NCBI RefSeq assembly: GCF_023159225.1 | Contig: NC_063171.1 | Coordinates: forward strand, 13,066,326-13,130,325 | DNA length: 64,000 nucleotides | Direction of reading: 5' to 3' | Source of the DNA: Perognathus longimembris pacificus | Lineage: Eukaryota > Chordata > Mammalia > Rodentia > Heteromyidae | Part shown: positions 46,326-58,200 of the stretch, piece by piece | How positions within the stretch are numbered: position 1 is the stretch's first letter | Layout: every line of letters begins with the position of its first letter | Program-made: the position numbers and the translations under genes | Notes under the pieces: model-generated | Told to the model about the DNA's origin: nothing | The model's input: the letters and a program-made list of their open reading frames with translations, nothing else | Databases searched by the model: none

Positions 46326-47967
46326 AACATTGAGCGTCCACCTCACTCCAGTTTGAATGGCCATTACTAGGAAATCTTACAATAACAAATGCTGGCAGGG
46401 ATGTAGTCAACAGGGAACTCTATTATGCTTTTGGTGGGCATGTACATTTGTTCCAACATTCTGGAAAGCAGTATGGAGTTTCTTTAGAAGAATAAACATA
46501 GAGTGTCCCTATGACAGAGCAATTGTACCCCTGGGCATTTATTCAAGGGACCACAAATCAGGCCAAACTAAAGCTAGCAGCACAACTATGTTTATTGCAG
46601 CATTGTTTACTATAGCCATGGTATGAAATCAAACTACATGTCCCTTGTGGATGAATAGATAAAGAAAATATGATATATATGTACATATATATATACACAC
46701 ACACATATAGATAATTATAATATAATATATACATAATGAAATTCTATTTATCTATCATAAAGAATGATAGTGTACTATTTCTAAGGAAATGAAAAGACTT
46801 GGAATAACTTAAGTGAAGTAAGGATAACCAAGAAACTAGACTGTGTATATAAATCTACAAGTAAACACACATAATGACCAAAACTAAATAAAACTGGGGT
46901 ATGATAAATTATATAGTGTTGGAGAATTAAAGTCTCCAACCAGTGGAAAAATTTAGCCCCAGCATGGTTACTCTGATGCCTCATTAGCACCCTAATAGGC
47001 CCTTGGGAACACATTCCCAGTAAGGAGTTCCTGGTGTTTGCAGGCCAAGGGAAGCCACTTGTTGTTGTGAGAATCTCCTTTCCCCCCCTGATTAGCAAGT
47101 CTCCCCAAGGAGACTAGCTTGACCAGCTACCTTTAGTGTTAGATTCTCACTGTAAACATGGAAGTCTCCTCACTGTCTCTTCACAAGTATTTGGAGAAGT
47201 CAAGATCAATGTTATCTAGCCTTGAGGAGATAGTAGCTAGGAGATAATTATAGTTCTACCTTGATTGTATACAGTTCCTTGTTTTGACATCAACAATCTT
47301 TGAAGTCACTACCTCCTGTAATAAGAAAAGCATTTGTATCAAGTTCCTGCCCTCACAGTAGTAACTTCCTCCACTTTTGTATTTGAGACAAATGTCATGC
47401 TGTGTTGATCTTTTACCCTGTAGTTGTAAAATTGATTTCTAACCCTATATAAACCCTGGCCCTCTTGGAATAAAGTATGCATTGGTTCACTCGCCTTGCA
47501 TCCCCCATGTCCTGATTACGACTGCAGTTACCCAGGTTCAACAATATAGGACCCTAATCATTAACATAAGGAGGCCAAAGGAGGGTAAACTTAACAGTAG
47601 TGGGCCAACGCTCAATAGCCATGAACAGATGACTATATAAAAAATATTCTGAGAAATGAACTCCATAAAAAAGGAAACAAGAAACCCTCTTTAGTTGCCA
47701 TTGTTGCTGTTTTTGTTCATTTTTATCCTTTTGTACTGTTAATGTATTTGTATTTAGGAGTGTAAGTGAGAGCACACAAAGGATAGAACTAGGATGAAGA
47801 CACAATGTAGAATAGGAGCTGACTATTTTGTGGGTTATGACTAGAGGGAAAGATTGGGAGAGAATGACAGAAGGGGAAAATTGTTCAAAAATGATTGTAC
47901 AGATTGTACCTGGTTCATGTAACTGTAACTGCTCTGTATAACTTCCACACTGAAACAATGTTTTTTA
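46326..47967 (+). mobile_element. 5'-truncated L1 interrupted by a solo LTR
   Basis: It starts within the ORF2 C-terminus (46357-46626, MAITRKSYNNKCWQGCSQQG and TMFIAALFTIAMV). The Cys motif is degenerate: the expected His is Cys (CWQGCSQQGTLLCFWWAC). L1 sequence continues to the LTR at 46917 and resumes at 47544, running through a diverged 3' UTR to ttttttaaagc at about 47967. It belongs to an older subfamily than the 53-kb copy. Confidence 0.83.
46911..47549 (+). mobile_element. Solo ERVK-like LTR with exact 6-bp TSD
   Basis: The LTR is 46917-47543 (627 bp), starting tgttggagaa and ending ggttcaaca. It has tatataaaccctgg (about 47445), an aataaag poly(A) signal (about 47470) and an R/U5-like end. 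The hexamer atatag flanks it exactly at 46911-46916 and 47544-47549; a 6-bp duplication fits class II elements. No internal retroviral sequence remains, so it formed by LTR-LTR recombination. It is homologous to the inverted LTR at 35217-35789. Confidence 0.95.
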
Positions 47968-50900
47968 AAGCACAGAAATGTTTGCCATGCCTAAAAAAAA
48001 GGGGGGGGGGTTAAGTTTTAAATTCCTTTAGAATGCTATTTAAAGAATTCTTCTTTAGTTAAATCATATAGCTAAGTCGATTTGGCTCTTCAATACCCAC
48101 TAAAGGTTGTTTGCTAAGGTATAACTCAAGATTTCTGACTAGCAAGAAATGATGCCACTTTGTGTTTCTGAAGGGTTTTCTTTGAATACTGGTTCTTCTG
48201 TTTCTCTTTTGCTGTTTCCCTGTCTTATTTCAATTCATATTATTTCTTTCCATTTTTTTCTAAGGTACTTTTGCTACTTCTTTCAAAGAAACCTTTTCAT
48301 TCTTTACAGTTTAGATGTATTTTATATGCTTTGTCATTTGCTCTTTTGCATCTTCATTTACTTTTGAAATAACATACATTTGTCATATGAAATATTTTCA
48401 TTGTGATACTTATACACATTCAAATAGGGTACTCTGAAAAAATTTCACAGTCTATTGACCATTATTCTTCTCTCCCAATGTTTGCCAGGTTTGATTATAT
48501 TGTCACAGAAAGATAAATGATAAATAGCTAGATTGATTTGAAAGATAAATAGACCGGTACCATTTTGCTAAGTCATCTGGCCAAAATTTGTTTCCACATT
48601 CTTGGAAATTTATGAAAACATTAAATTAATAATAACAAAGACAGTTCACTATCAACTTTCACACTTTACAAAGCATAAAACATGACAAGTTTCTTAATTG
48701 TGTCCTGTCTGCCTACAGTAGAAATCTTCACCCAAACTTTGCTGCAAATACTTGCTGTTTCCATTCCAACAAACTTTTTTTTTTTTCCTGTTATTATCTA
48801 TTCACATTTGTTTGTGCACTGATAATGCCAAGGGCAACCATGAGGCAGGTATGGAATGGATAGAGTCAAACATATTTACTGAATTCAATATCTTTGGTCA
48901 GGCTTTGATGAGAAATAGCATTTAATATGGCCTTAGAGTGCACAGACATCTGGGAAGTACTTGGAAATAAAATCAAGCAACAAGACATGGACAGCAGGAA
49001 ATCTCCAATAACTTTCTGGGAAATTGCTATAATTCTCAAGTATCAGGAAAGAACTTCAACTCTTATTTATCAGTAACAACATGAGAGATTCCCCATGTTA
49101 TGCAGAAAGCTGACATGTCTGTGAAAATTGAATGATATGCCTACTGAAAATTACCATTGTACACGATTTTTCCACCTTACTAATTTTGTCTTGGTAACTT
49201 CCATTGGCAACCCCTACCTTATTTTTAAAGAAACCATAAGATAGTGTGGAATTGAAAAAAAACCAAACAAGAAAAGAAGGTAATTAGTTAATTGAAAATA
49301 AATGTTGTCAATATCAAATTCTGTTTCAAAATATTAGAAAATTTAAGTCAATGTTGCTATTAAAATAATATTTTCAAATTAATAAATTTATCAGTATAAG
49401 AATAATTGCATGATTAATAATAAAATGAGAAATTAATTAAAATTATTTTGCATATTTCAATTTCAATAATATAAATACTAAACATTTTTACTTGACCACA
49501 TTTCATAATGCATTTTGTTCTGCTTTCTTTTTTTCATCTAATCTCTACAATACTTCCCATCCCCAAATTCACTGCTTATATGTGTTTGATCATGTTTGCT
49601 TCTATTTCAATTGCCCTAACAAACTAATTTCCAATTTCAAATGCTACAATTCACTCTGAATAATTGGATGGAGAACAGTGAGATGTCAAATCAATTACTG
49701 ATTTAGTGGCTAATATGAGTTTAATATGTAAATTCTAGAATTTTCCAAATTTGTCTTTTCCATCCTTGGTAAAGAATTTGAATCCATGTTTATTGAATCC
49801 TGATTACATTTTAAGCAATCAGATTGACTGAGCTCACTGGACCTTAATGTAACATCTGGAAGACAGTAATGTAGTGCTTTTTGTAGTGATTTTGGTAAAT
49901 GCCTCACCAAAACAATTACTACCAAAAAATCACATTTTTTTTTTAATTCTCCATTAGGTTTCCATTACAAAACACCTGTCTCTCTAAATGAATTTATATT
50001 TTATTTTCTTATGGACTGGATGTGATAAAAGGCTGTCAGGAAGTTTTTGCTTGGCAGATAAGAAAAAAATAGTAAGGTCTAGATCTGAAATAAAGTGAAG
50101 CTGATTGGTGCAGATATATAGATGGTATAAGTTAAAGAGGTAAACAGAAGACTGATATAGATAGAGCAATAAGATAAAAATACACAAACACATACACATA
50201 CAACGATATCTAACTTGTTTCTAAATCATCATTAAATAACAGCTTCATTTCTTCATTTAAAAAAAAATTAAAGTTATCTAGATCCTGCCTGACTGAAACA
50301 GACTTTGGCAATGGAAATTAACATGACAATTGTTTAAACTGTAGAGTGGAGACTGTATAGTTTAAGTATTTCTACTTGGAGGTTATACAATGTTGGCTTT
50401 ATTTTTGTTTTACTTCATTTCATCATTTTGTTTTATTAAGTGTTTATTATCAAAAATGCAAAATTGAGTGATTTAATTTTGTAAGAGTTCCCTTAAAAAA
50501 GTACAGTAAACAGAGTGGCTTGTAACAATACAATCTTACTCATGCAAATTAGTCTGTTAGCTAAGCCTCTCAGATGAGGGTGTTGGCAACATGTTTTGTT
50601 TCTGAAGGCTGAGGGAGAAAATCTTTCTTCAGCCTTTCTTTTAGCTTTGGATTGTAGCCAACAATTTGCTTCATTTGCTGGATTGTAGATAGATCAGCTC
50701 ATTTCTTTGTAGAGTGTGTTCACAATGTCTCTGCCTTTTTATAAAGATACTCTACTCCGGTAAGACTCTATGTAACTAATGTTGTGTATATTAAACTTAT
50801 TTTGAACCAAGGACACACATATTTAGCAGTATTTGGCATTGAAAACTTTTTCATATCATTACTGCATTTATACTCTTATGCTTCTTCCATGGGAAAGCGG

Positions 50901-51774
50901 GAGGACTTTGTGAGAGATGGAAAGTATATCTGGCTACAAGAATCTGTGGTGTGTTAAATTTTCTCAGTGATCAAACCCCAACTAACCACCTACCTTTATT
51001 CAGCATCTACTTTTGTGTTGTATTCAAATCATATGCCTAGTTTTTTTCACTTGGAAACTGCCTGATATATCATGTTTTGATGGGAAATATTTGTTATTCA
51101 TATCTACCTAACTTTCCACTTCTTCCATCACTTCTATAACCAAATATGACATGTTCAGCTGCCCTCATATTTTCCTTACATTTTGCCCAGTCATAAATTT
51201 CAGAATAATTTTCTACTTATTCACATTCCAATATGATTCAGCAGAAAAATTCATATCCAGAAATTTGTAGTGTATCTGTATCTTTCAGTCAATTGTAATA
51301 GTTTCAGTAGCATTGGCTTTGTGCTCTATCACTTTGACTAGGTATTTGGGTATGTTTTATAAGATTTAAATTGTATTTACAGTATTTTTTTCTAAATACC
51401 AAGTACTCATGAAGAAGAGAGAGAGCGATTATGGTTCAAGGTAAATGTCGATCAAAGTTAGCATGACACTATTTCAGAATTTTAAAGAAACAAGGTCAGA
51501 TGGTACATTTCTGTGATCTTAGCTCCTACTTGTAGATGGACATAGAAGGATTATGATCATGATCTGTCTGGAAATGATGGATATAAGACACTCTTGGAAT
51601 AACAAACTAAAAAGAAGGAAGACTTAAAAAGAATGTCTTGCCAGTGACAGGCTCTTTTGAATTGGATCTCCAGATCCAAGAGAAAGAGGCAAGAGGGGGA
51701 GAGAGATTTACAGTCTATAGGTTAACAAAGAGTTTTTGTTATGCATAGATGTAAATGGGAAAATCAAGGTCACA
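47968..51774. other. Unique-looking sequence, longest gap between clear repeats
   Basis: An A8G10 junction lies at 47993-48010. The rest is AT-rich. About 50510-50760 (gagtggcttgtaacaatac; ggtgttggcaacatgttttg; tgcctttttataaagatact) resembles a very old interspersed repeat of a class I cannot name. About 48900-49140 and 50280-50350 are non-repetitive and could be conserved. No exon or RNA gene seen. Confidence 0.4.
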
Positions 51775-52211
51775 TGTGTTGGGGTCCATCTTCCCCCCTA
51801 GATGGAAGGGGCCTGATGCACCTCCCCCAGCTGGGGAATGCGGCCCTTCCATCCTCTCTACATTGGAATCCGGAGAAACCGGTTGGGCAAAGAGACCCCC
51901 GACTTTGCTGGCAGCCAGCCTGGCGCCTACCAGCCCCGCCCTGGTTTGGCGCGCTCAGAGTGACGTAGCCCCTTGGAGGTCAAGTGACCAGCCCCTTGGA
52001 GGTCACCTGACAGCTCATGGCCTATGGGAATCCTGGCCAACCCCCTTCGCCCGATCATCTCCCCTTGTCCCTCTCTCAATAAAGTTAGTTCGCTCTCAGA
52101 AGCTGACTCCGTGGTCTATGTACGTTAGCTCCCAGGATAGGATAGCGGTCACATTGCCACGTGGGTCGTGGGCACGCCAGACCGGAGCTGCCCCTACGTC
52201 TCACCCTGACA
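51775..52211 (+). mobile_element. Retroviral-type LTR, GC-rich, limits approximate
   Basis: A sharp GC-rich island starts tgtgttggggtccatc and has an aataaag signal (about 52079) in the position expected for the R region, then a U5-like part that probably ends at caccctgaca (52211). A short internal duplication, agccccttggaggtca, occurs at about 51967-51982 and 51990-52005. No convincing TSD was found for this end. The sequence does not match the 35/47-kb LTR pair, so it is another family. A 166-aa open frame over it reflects low stop density in GC-rich DNA. Confidence 0.65.
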
Positions 52212-52331
52212 GACCTGCAGGCCGAGGGTTAGGGGAGAGGACGATACGAGGGTAATAAGAGAGAAAGGAATAAGCATTTGAGCCGGAGCAGAGAAAGCAG
52301 ACCCAACAACATGGAGGTTATAATGTTAAGA

Positions 52332-53769
52332 AAAGATTGCCAAGTTGTGGGCTCCTTGGCGCAGGACGGAACTTCCTTAACAAAGACCCAGAAAGGCTAC
52401 AAATCAAAGAAAGGTTGGACAAATGGGACTGCATCAAACTGCAGAGCTTCTGCATGGCAAAGGACATAGCTCGCAAGATAAACAGAAAGGCCACAGACTG
52501 GGAGAAGATCTTTACCGGACATTCAACAGATAAAGGCCTCATCTCTAAAATATATGCAGAACTAAAAAAATTACCTTCTTCCAAAACAAAACTGCAAAGA
52601 ACCAATAGCCCCCTCATCAAGTGGGCTAAAGACATACAAAAAAAACTTCTCTGATGAGGAAATGAGAATGGCCAATAGACATATGAAAAAATGCTCTACA
52701 TCACTGGCCATAAAGGAAATGCAAATCAAAACAACATTGAGATTCCTTCTCACCCCAGCAAGAATGTCATATATCAAGAAAACTAATAATAACAATTGTT
52801 GGAGGGGATGTGGCCAAAAGGGAACCCTACTTCATTGTTGGTGGGAATGTAAACTGGTTCAGCCACTCTGGCAAGCAGTATGGAGATTCCTCAGAAGGCT
52901 CAATATAGAACTCCCCTATGACTCAGCAGCCCCACTTTTGGGTATCTATCCAAAAGACCACAAACAAAATCACAGTAATGCCACCAGCACAACAATGTTC
53001 ATCGCAGCACAATTTGTCATAGCGAGAATCTGGAACCAACCCAGATGCCCCTCAGTAGACGAATGGATCAGGAAAATGTGGTACATATACACAATGGAAT
53101 TTTATGCCTCTATCAGAAAGAATGACATTGTTCCATTTGTAAGGAAATGGAAGGACTTGGAAAAAGTTATACTAAGTGAAGTGAGCCAGACCCAAAGAAA
53201 CATGGACTCGATGGCCTCCCTTATTGGGAATAATTAGTACAGGTTTAGGCAAGTCATAGCAGAGCATCACAAGGCCCAATAGCTATACCCTTATGAACAC
53301 ATAAGATGATGCTAAGTGAAATGAACTCCATGTTATGGAAACAATTGTTATATCACAGTTGTAACTACTTTCAACGTCCTATGTGTATCTGTAGCTTCTA
53401 TTATTGATGATGTTCTTGTATCACCTTCCTGTGGTTGTACCTACACTATCTCTGTAATCTTATCTGAGTATATTGGAAACCGTGTTTACTGGTATTGGAA
53501 GTAGGAAATTCAAAGGGAATACCAAATTTGAGAGACACAGGGTAAAAAAAAAGAGAAACAACTACAAAAGCAATACTTGCAAAACTGTTTGGTGTAAGTG
53601 AACTGAACACCTGGGGGGGGGGGGAAGGGGGGAAGGAGGGGGGTATAAGGGACAAGGTAACAAACAGTACAAGAAATGTATCCAATGCCTAACGTATGAA
53701 ACTGTAACCTCTCTGTACATCAGTTTGATAATAAAAATTTGAATAAAAAAAAGAAAGATTGCCAAGTTG
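52332..53769 (+). mobile_element. Young 5'-truncated L1 with 16-bp TSD
   Basis: The insert (52348-53753, about 1.4 kb) begins in ORF2 and ends in aataaaaatttgaataaaaa. The exact direct repeat aaagattgccaagttg lies at 52332-52347 and 53754-53769. The 3' UTR has a G12 run and further G blocks at 53612-53643. The good TSD and nearly open ORF2 make it one of the youngest L1s in the window. Confidence 0.95.
52350..53237 (+). pseudogene. L1 ORF2 C-terminal third, one frameshift
   Basis: The first frame reads ERLDKWDCIKLQSFCMAKDI through LIKWAKDIQKK, then a frameshift at an A8 run (about 52639-52646) moves to the frame 52662-53237, open for 191 aa. In that frame the C-terminal cysteine motif CX3CX7HX4C is intact (C46, C50, H58, C63), followed by WQAVWRFLRRLNIELPYD and MWYIYTMEFYASIRKND up to the natural ORF2 stop after SMASLIGNN. 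No endonuclease or RT domain is present. Confidence 0.92.
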
Positions 53770-53986
53770 CAGCTGTAAAAGGCAGCTCTCATGCATGAAA
53801 GCTATGTGGTGTTAATTAGAGCTCCTGTATACCCTGTTGATTTTAATAAATTTAGTGGTCAAATATATTGTCCTTAGTCACCTTGTGCTTGACCTCAGCA
53901 TGAGTACTGTGAGTGAATAGTGGCCTGGGGTTGATAGTCCAAAAGTAAAGAGGGCTATGAATTTTAACAATGGTATCTGAAAAAAA

Positions 53987-54037
<51 letters not shown>

Positions 54038-54737
54038 AAGCAGGACAATTGGAAAATAAAACACTAACACATATAAGGAAGAACTCCACAGTTATAGAAA
54101 GGAAAGGAATAATAGAAATATTTATTTACCCACATCACTGTGTTGCAGCTGCTGCTCCTTTCTTTTTTTTTATTCCAGAGCCTATGCTTTGGGGAGAATA
54201 TCACATCCCTGTTTTACTTCTGTCTGCAGAATATGTATCAGTGCCTCTGTACTCTCTCCTCAATGTCTTGCTATACAGCAATCTGTCCTGGAATAGAAAA
54301 TTACATCTGCTTTGTACACAAGTATGTTCCCAGACACACACCAGGAGCAGTGTTTTTTGAAAAGATATAAGAAAGAAGGAATCGTTTTAGGTTTTGTTGG
54401 AGGATGGGTAGAAGCAAGGGGTAGAAGACAAAAGGAAATTGTTAGGGGTAAGGAATAACATCAACACATTCATGAAAATGCAACAAGGAAACCTGTTGAA
54501 ATTGTTGTGAAAAAGGAAGAAGGCAGATAATAGGAAGTGACAGAAGGGTCAAGGTTTATTTTGTGAACATATAAAAACATCACAGTGAATAGCCTTCGTA
54601 CAACTAACATGTATTAATATAATATAGGAAAAAGAAGCAATTGATGTATGACTTTCCCTAGACTCTAGAACAACAATGACTCATGATTATTGTTTTCTTA
54701 AAATCTAATAATTTCCTTGTTCTAATAAGTAAATGGT
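53770..54737. other. Unique-looking sequence with a (CA)n
   Basis: An (AC)n microsatellite occupies 53989-54033. The remaining sequence shows no recognised gene or repeat. Confidence 0.45.
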
Positions 54738-54960
54738 GGGCCAGGCACTGGTGAATCAGGCCTACAATCTTAGCTACTCAGGTAGATGAGATCTGACGAT
54801 TTTTGAATGCCCTCCAAAGCCAGCTCAATCATGGAAGTCTATAAAACTTATTTTTTTTATTATCTACCAGAAAATATGCAGTGGAATGGCTACTGAAAGT
54901 AGGAGAGCACTAGAATTGAGCAAAAGTGCTCAGAGACAGAGCCAGGGCCCTCCATTCAAG
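54738..54960 (+). mobile_element. 7SL-like/Geo composite SINE, plus strand
   Basis: It starts ggccaggcactggtgaatca, then tacaatcttagctactcagg (7SL-like), passes through a T8-containing linker with tatctaccagaaaat, and ends in the Geo-type right monomer (gagagcactagaattgagca ... gagccagggccctccattca). It is diverged, with no clear TSD. Confidence 0.75.
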
Positions 54961-56030
54961 ACCCACCCCGACCCCCACTGCCCAAAATGGTGTTATGTGG
55001 AACCAAATAGTGATCCTTTGGTGGATTTCTAGAATTCCTGAAAACAATTTTCTCTGTTAAAGTTTGAAGGACAATGATGAAGTATAGTTCAAAAGGAGAG
55101 ATAAGTGAAAATGATGTTGAAGATGACATCAGAGATAAAATGGCACTCATAAGATCATTACAAAGGCAGATTATGTATGATGAACTAGGATCAACACAGA
55201 TTAATCTTCGTCTGATGGGAAAATGGTAAATGTAAGACCCCCTAAGCACGCTCATAGGCAAAATGGACAGCTAACATGTTGCTATTGAAGAAGGTCACCC
55301 TGAGCTCAGGTGGGAAGCTGTAAGAGGTCCACACTCTTGCAAATCTTAGAGGTGCAAATTAGTTGACCAACCAGCCTACCCACCCAGGCTGGGGTTACGC
55401 AACACCATGGGACACCAAACTCAACTGCACAATAGGTATGTCCTTACAAACATGCCTGTATTACACTTTAGGGTGTCTGGAGTGTGTTCATTTCTGCACA
55501 GCCCCAAAAGATGAACGAACATTAGATTTGCCAAACATGTTAACAAGAGCATCACGAGACTGATCAGTGTGTTGTGCTATGCAAGTATGTATGCCTTGAG
55601 ACTATGTGATTTTCATCACACTCTCCAGTACCAATAGAGACCTTTATATATGTGCCCGCCCTATGCTACAGCTGCCAAGGAATGCAGGAATGATCCTTGC
55701 CATTCTTTTTATTCCCACAGTATTCTGCTTTTTGAATTAGGTCATCATCCACCTTTGTTACTAGAATGTTTCCAGTCTGTGGAGCTCTTGGCAGTGAACC
55801 AGCACTCTGATTTTTCTGTCACATGCATCACATGCAAAACCACTAATGCAACCCAAGAAGTGAAATGGGAATTAATTTTGACACACAACTACATATAATG
55901 GCAGAAGTGTCTACATAAACAGTAACTTAATACACATCTTAGATAAAAAAATTATATTGAAACCTACTCTATAAAATTGGTAGAGATAATTTATCTGCTA
56001 TAACTATCATTCAGAGAATACACACATTTA
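54961..56030. other. Unidentified moderately GC sequence
   Basis: About 55240-55900 is non-repetitive with balanced composition and two adjacent short open frames (55363-55563, 55650-55898). I recognise no domain, and their codon pattern is not convincing. It could be an old LTR, a decayed gene fragment or simply unique sequence. Confidence 0.35.
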
Positions 56031-57110
56031 AAAGACAAGGTGACTTTAAAAGCACAAATGTTCAGAGTAATTCTCTATCAAGTGAACCCAGTGGAAAGAA
56101 AATTGGTGAAATACCTCTGAAAGAAATGAAAAAATAATATGAAATTCCATGAGGTACTACAGCATAAGACAGACAATTCTAATAAGTCAGGAAAATAATT
56201 CAAAAGTGAATATGATATTCTGCAAAAAGACAGTAACCATGAAGAAGAACTAAATAAATGTTGATACGGAATAATTAGTGAGAAAAATTAGAAATACAGT
56301 GTAGGGCCTCAAAAATAGATGTGATAAAGCAGAAAAATGAATTTCCAAATTGTAAGACAAAGAGTCAAATAATCTATTTACACAAAAACTTGATAAATAC
56401 ATTAATAAATAATTAATTGAAATGTAGAAAGCTGCCAAAACTTTTGATATTCCAGTAAATAAAAAAATACTCAAGTTATGGGCAATCCCAAAAGCAAAGA
56501 GAATGTTAAAGTAATTAAAATTATTCAATGAAATAATAGATGGAAGATTTCCTAAACTTGGAAAAGGTATAAAAATCTAATCATGGGGCAGAGGTTTCAA
56601 AGAATACATATTTCAAGACAGTAACATTATAATCTAGAAAGGAGTGAAATAGCATATTGAAAGCAATATACTATATGTAAGTATATTATATATATATTCT
56701 CTCCCACATACAAAAAAGCTATCCTTTAAAAGCAAATTCGAAATAAAGATTTTTCAAGCAAAAATTAAAGGAATTTGTTACCCTAAGTCTACCCTTAAAG
56801 AGATGCATATGGGATTTCTGCCATTAAATGTATTGTAAAAACTAGTGAAAATATAAATTGTGTTAGAAGAATGTGCTCATGAAAGATTAATAGAAAGAAA
56901 TAAAAAAATTATCAATAGAGAATGCTAGTAAACCACAAAGAAAAACAAGGGTAAAACAATACAAAAAGGTGGAAATTCGACAAAACTGTTATAAGAAGTT
57001 AAAAAAGACATTTAAAAAAGGCTGAAAAAACGATGTTTTGATGCAAGTTCCAGTACTATAATAAAAGCCTGCAGTACTTAATTTAGGTCAATTTAAGTTT
57101 CCTATTTTGG

Positions 57111-57339
57111 AAATTTCTTCCTTAATGAGCCAATCTTACTTCCTTTACGCCTGTGGCAAGGCAGCTACACATAACAAACGTAAGTGTCATAACAAAACTA
57201 CATACCTCATCACAAGCCTGTGACAAAGAAAGAAAGGAAGGAAGGGAGAAGGGGAGGAGGGAGGGTGGGAGGGGGATCCTAAGGTTCCTGTGAGGGTGTG
57301 CTCCCAATTTCCCAAGGGCTTCTCCTAGGTCTCACTTTT
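57111..57339. other. Non-L1 segment with a purine-rich run
   Basis: This lies between the ORF1- and ORF2-like parts of the ancient L1. A GGAAGG/GGGAGG purine run lies at about 57225-57276. Origin not recognised. Confidence 0.4.
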
Positions 57340-57724
57340 AAAAGTTTCCAATGGCTCGAAATAACACTAAACTTTACCATGTGGAATTTGGGGCCAGTAA
57401 ACACTCAGATTGTATCAACTTTTATGATCAAGGATGAAGAATTATTGTCAAATCATCAACACTACTCAAGCAATATACAAATCCAGTTCAATATAAATCG
57501 AAATACCTGTATCATCACTTAAAGAACAAGAAAAATAATTAGAATTTAAATGGAAGTACAAAATCCCAAGATAATTTTATGCAGGATATAACAAAGCTGG
57601 GGGCACTATACTAAGATATACAACAGACCTATAGTAACCAGGATATTATATTACTAGCAGAATAACAGGTACATAGACTGACAGAATAGAATAAAGATAA
57701 CAGGAACAGATGTATAAATCTAGA

Positions 57725-58200
57725 CCAGTCTCTGCGGGAACCCACTGTGGAGCCATGAGGTCTGCCAAAGAGAATTGGAATGACATTCTCTGACTCTCAG
57801 AAGGCTGAGTGGCTTGAAAAAGATATTTTACTCTTATCATCACAAAGGCCACAGATTCTCCCCTAGGTGGAATTCTGCTTCCAATCTTCCTTGGACCTTG
57901 GAGCCAGGCAGGGGACTGTCTAAATTTTGTTTGTTTGCTGCTCATCTGCACCTCCTGTTTACTGGAATTTACTAGACCTAGGATTGTTTTCCCTTACTAT
58001 GGTGCCTTCAACTTGAAAGAGACTGCTACCTTGTTTTCTGTTACTTACTCCTCTGTTTGATAATGAAAAAAAACAATGGGACACCTCTGGAACTGTTGGT
58101 GGCATCAGGAAGCAGATCCCCCAGTACTCCAAAACCAGTTCCAAGGCCTGGTCTCCATCATTTCTTTGTTCCCTGCCCCGCAGCAGGACAAAGTACTCAA
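57725..58200. other. GC-richer segment embedded in ancient L1
   Basis: About 475 bp of balanced composition splits the ORF2-like sequence (L1 resumes near tttgatgaaatgacaaaa, 58220). I see no LTR signals, SINE boxes or TSD. On the minus strand two adjacent frames are open (57959-58144 and 57646-57951), but neither has a domain I recognise. It could be an old retrocopy, an unknown repeat or an ancient LTR. Confidence 0.45.

Noticed and set aside
51768..52153. ggtcaca at 51768-51774 and 52147-52153 as a TSD of the LTR
   Set aside because: An LTR ending before the second copy would not end in CA and would have too short a U5; it is probably coincidence.
51755..52255. 166-aa open frame
   Set aside because: It runs through a GC-rich LTR, including its poly(A) signal and U5-like part, where stop codons are rare by composition.
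55363..55898. Two adjacent open frames as a small gene
   Set aside because: There is no domain, splice pattern or codon signal I can recognise; reported only as an unassigned block.
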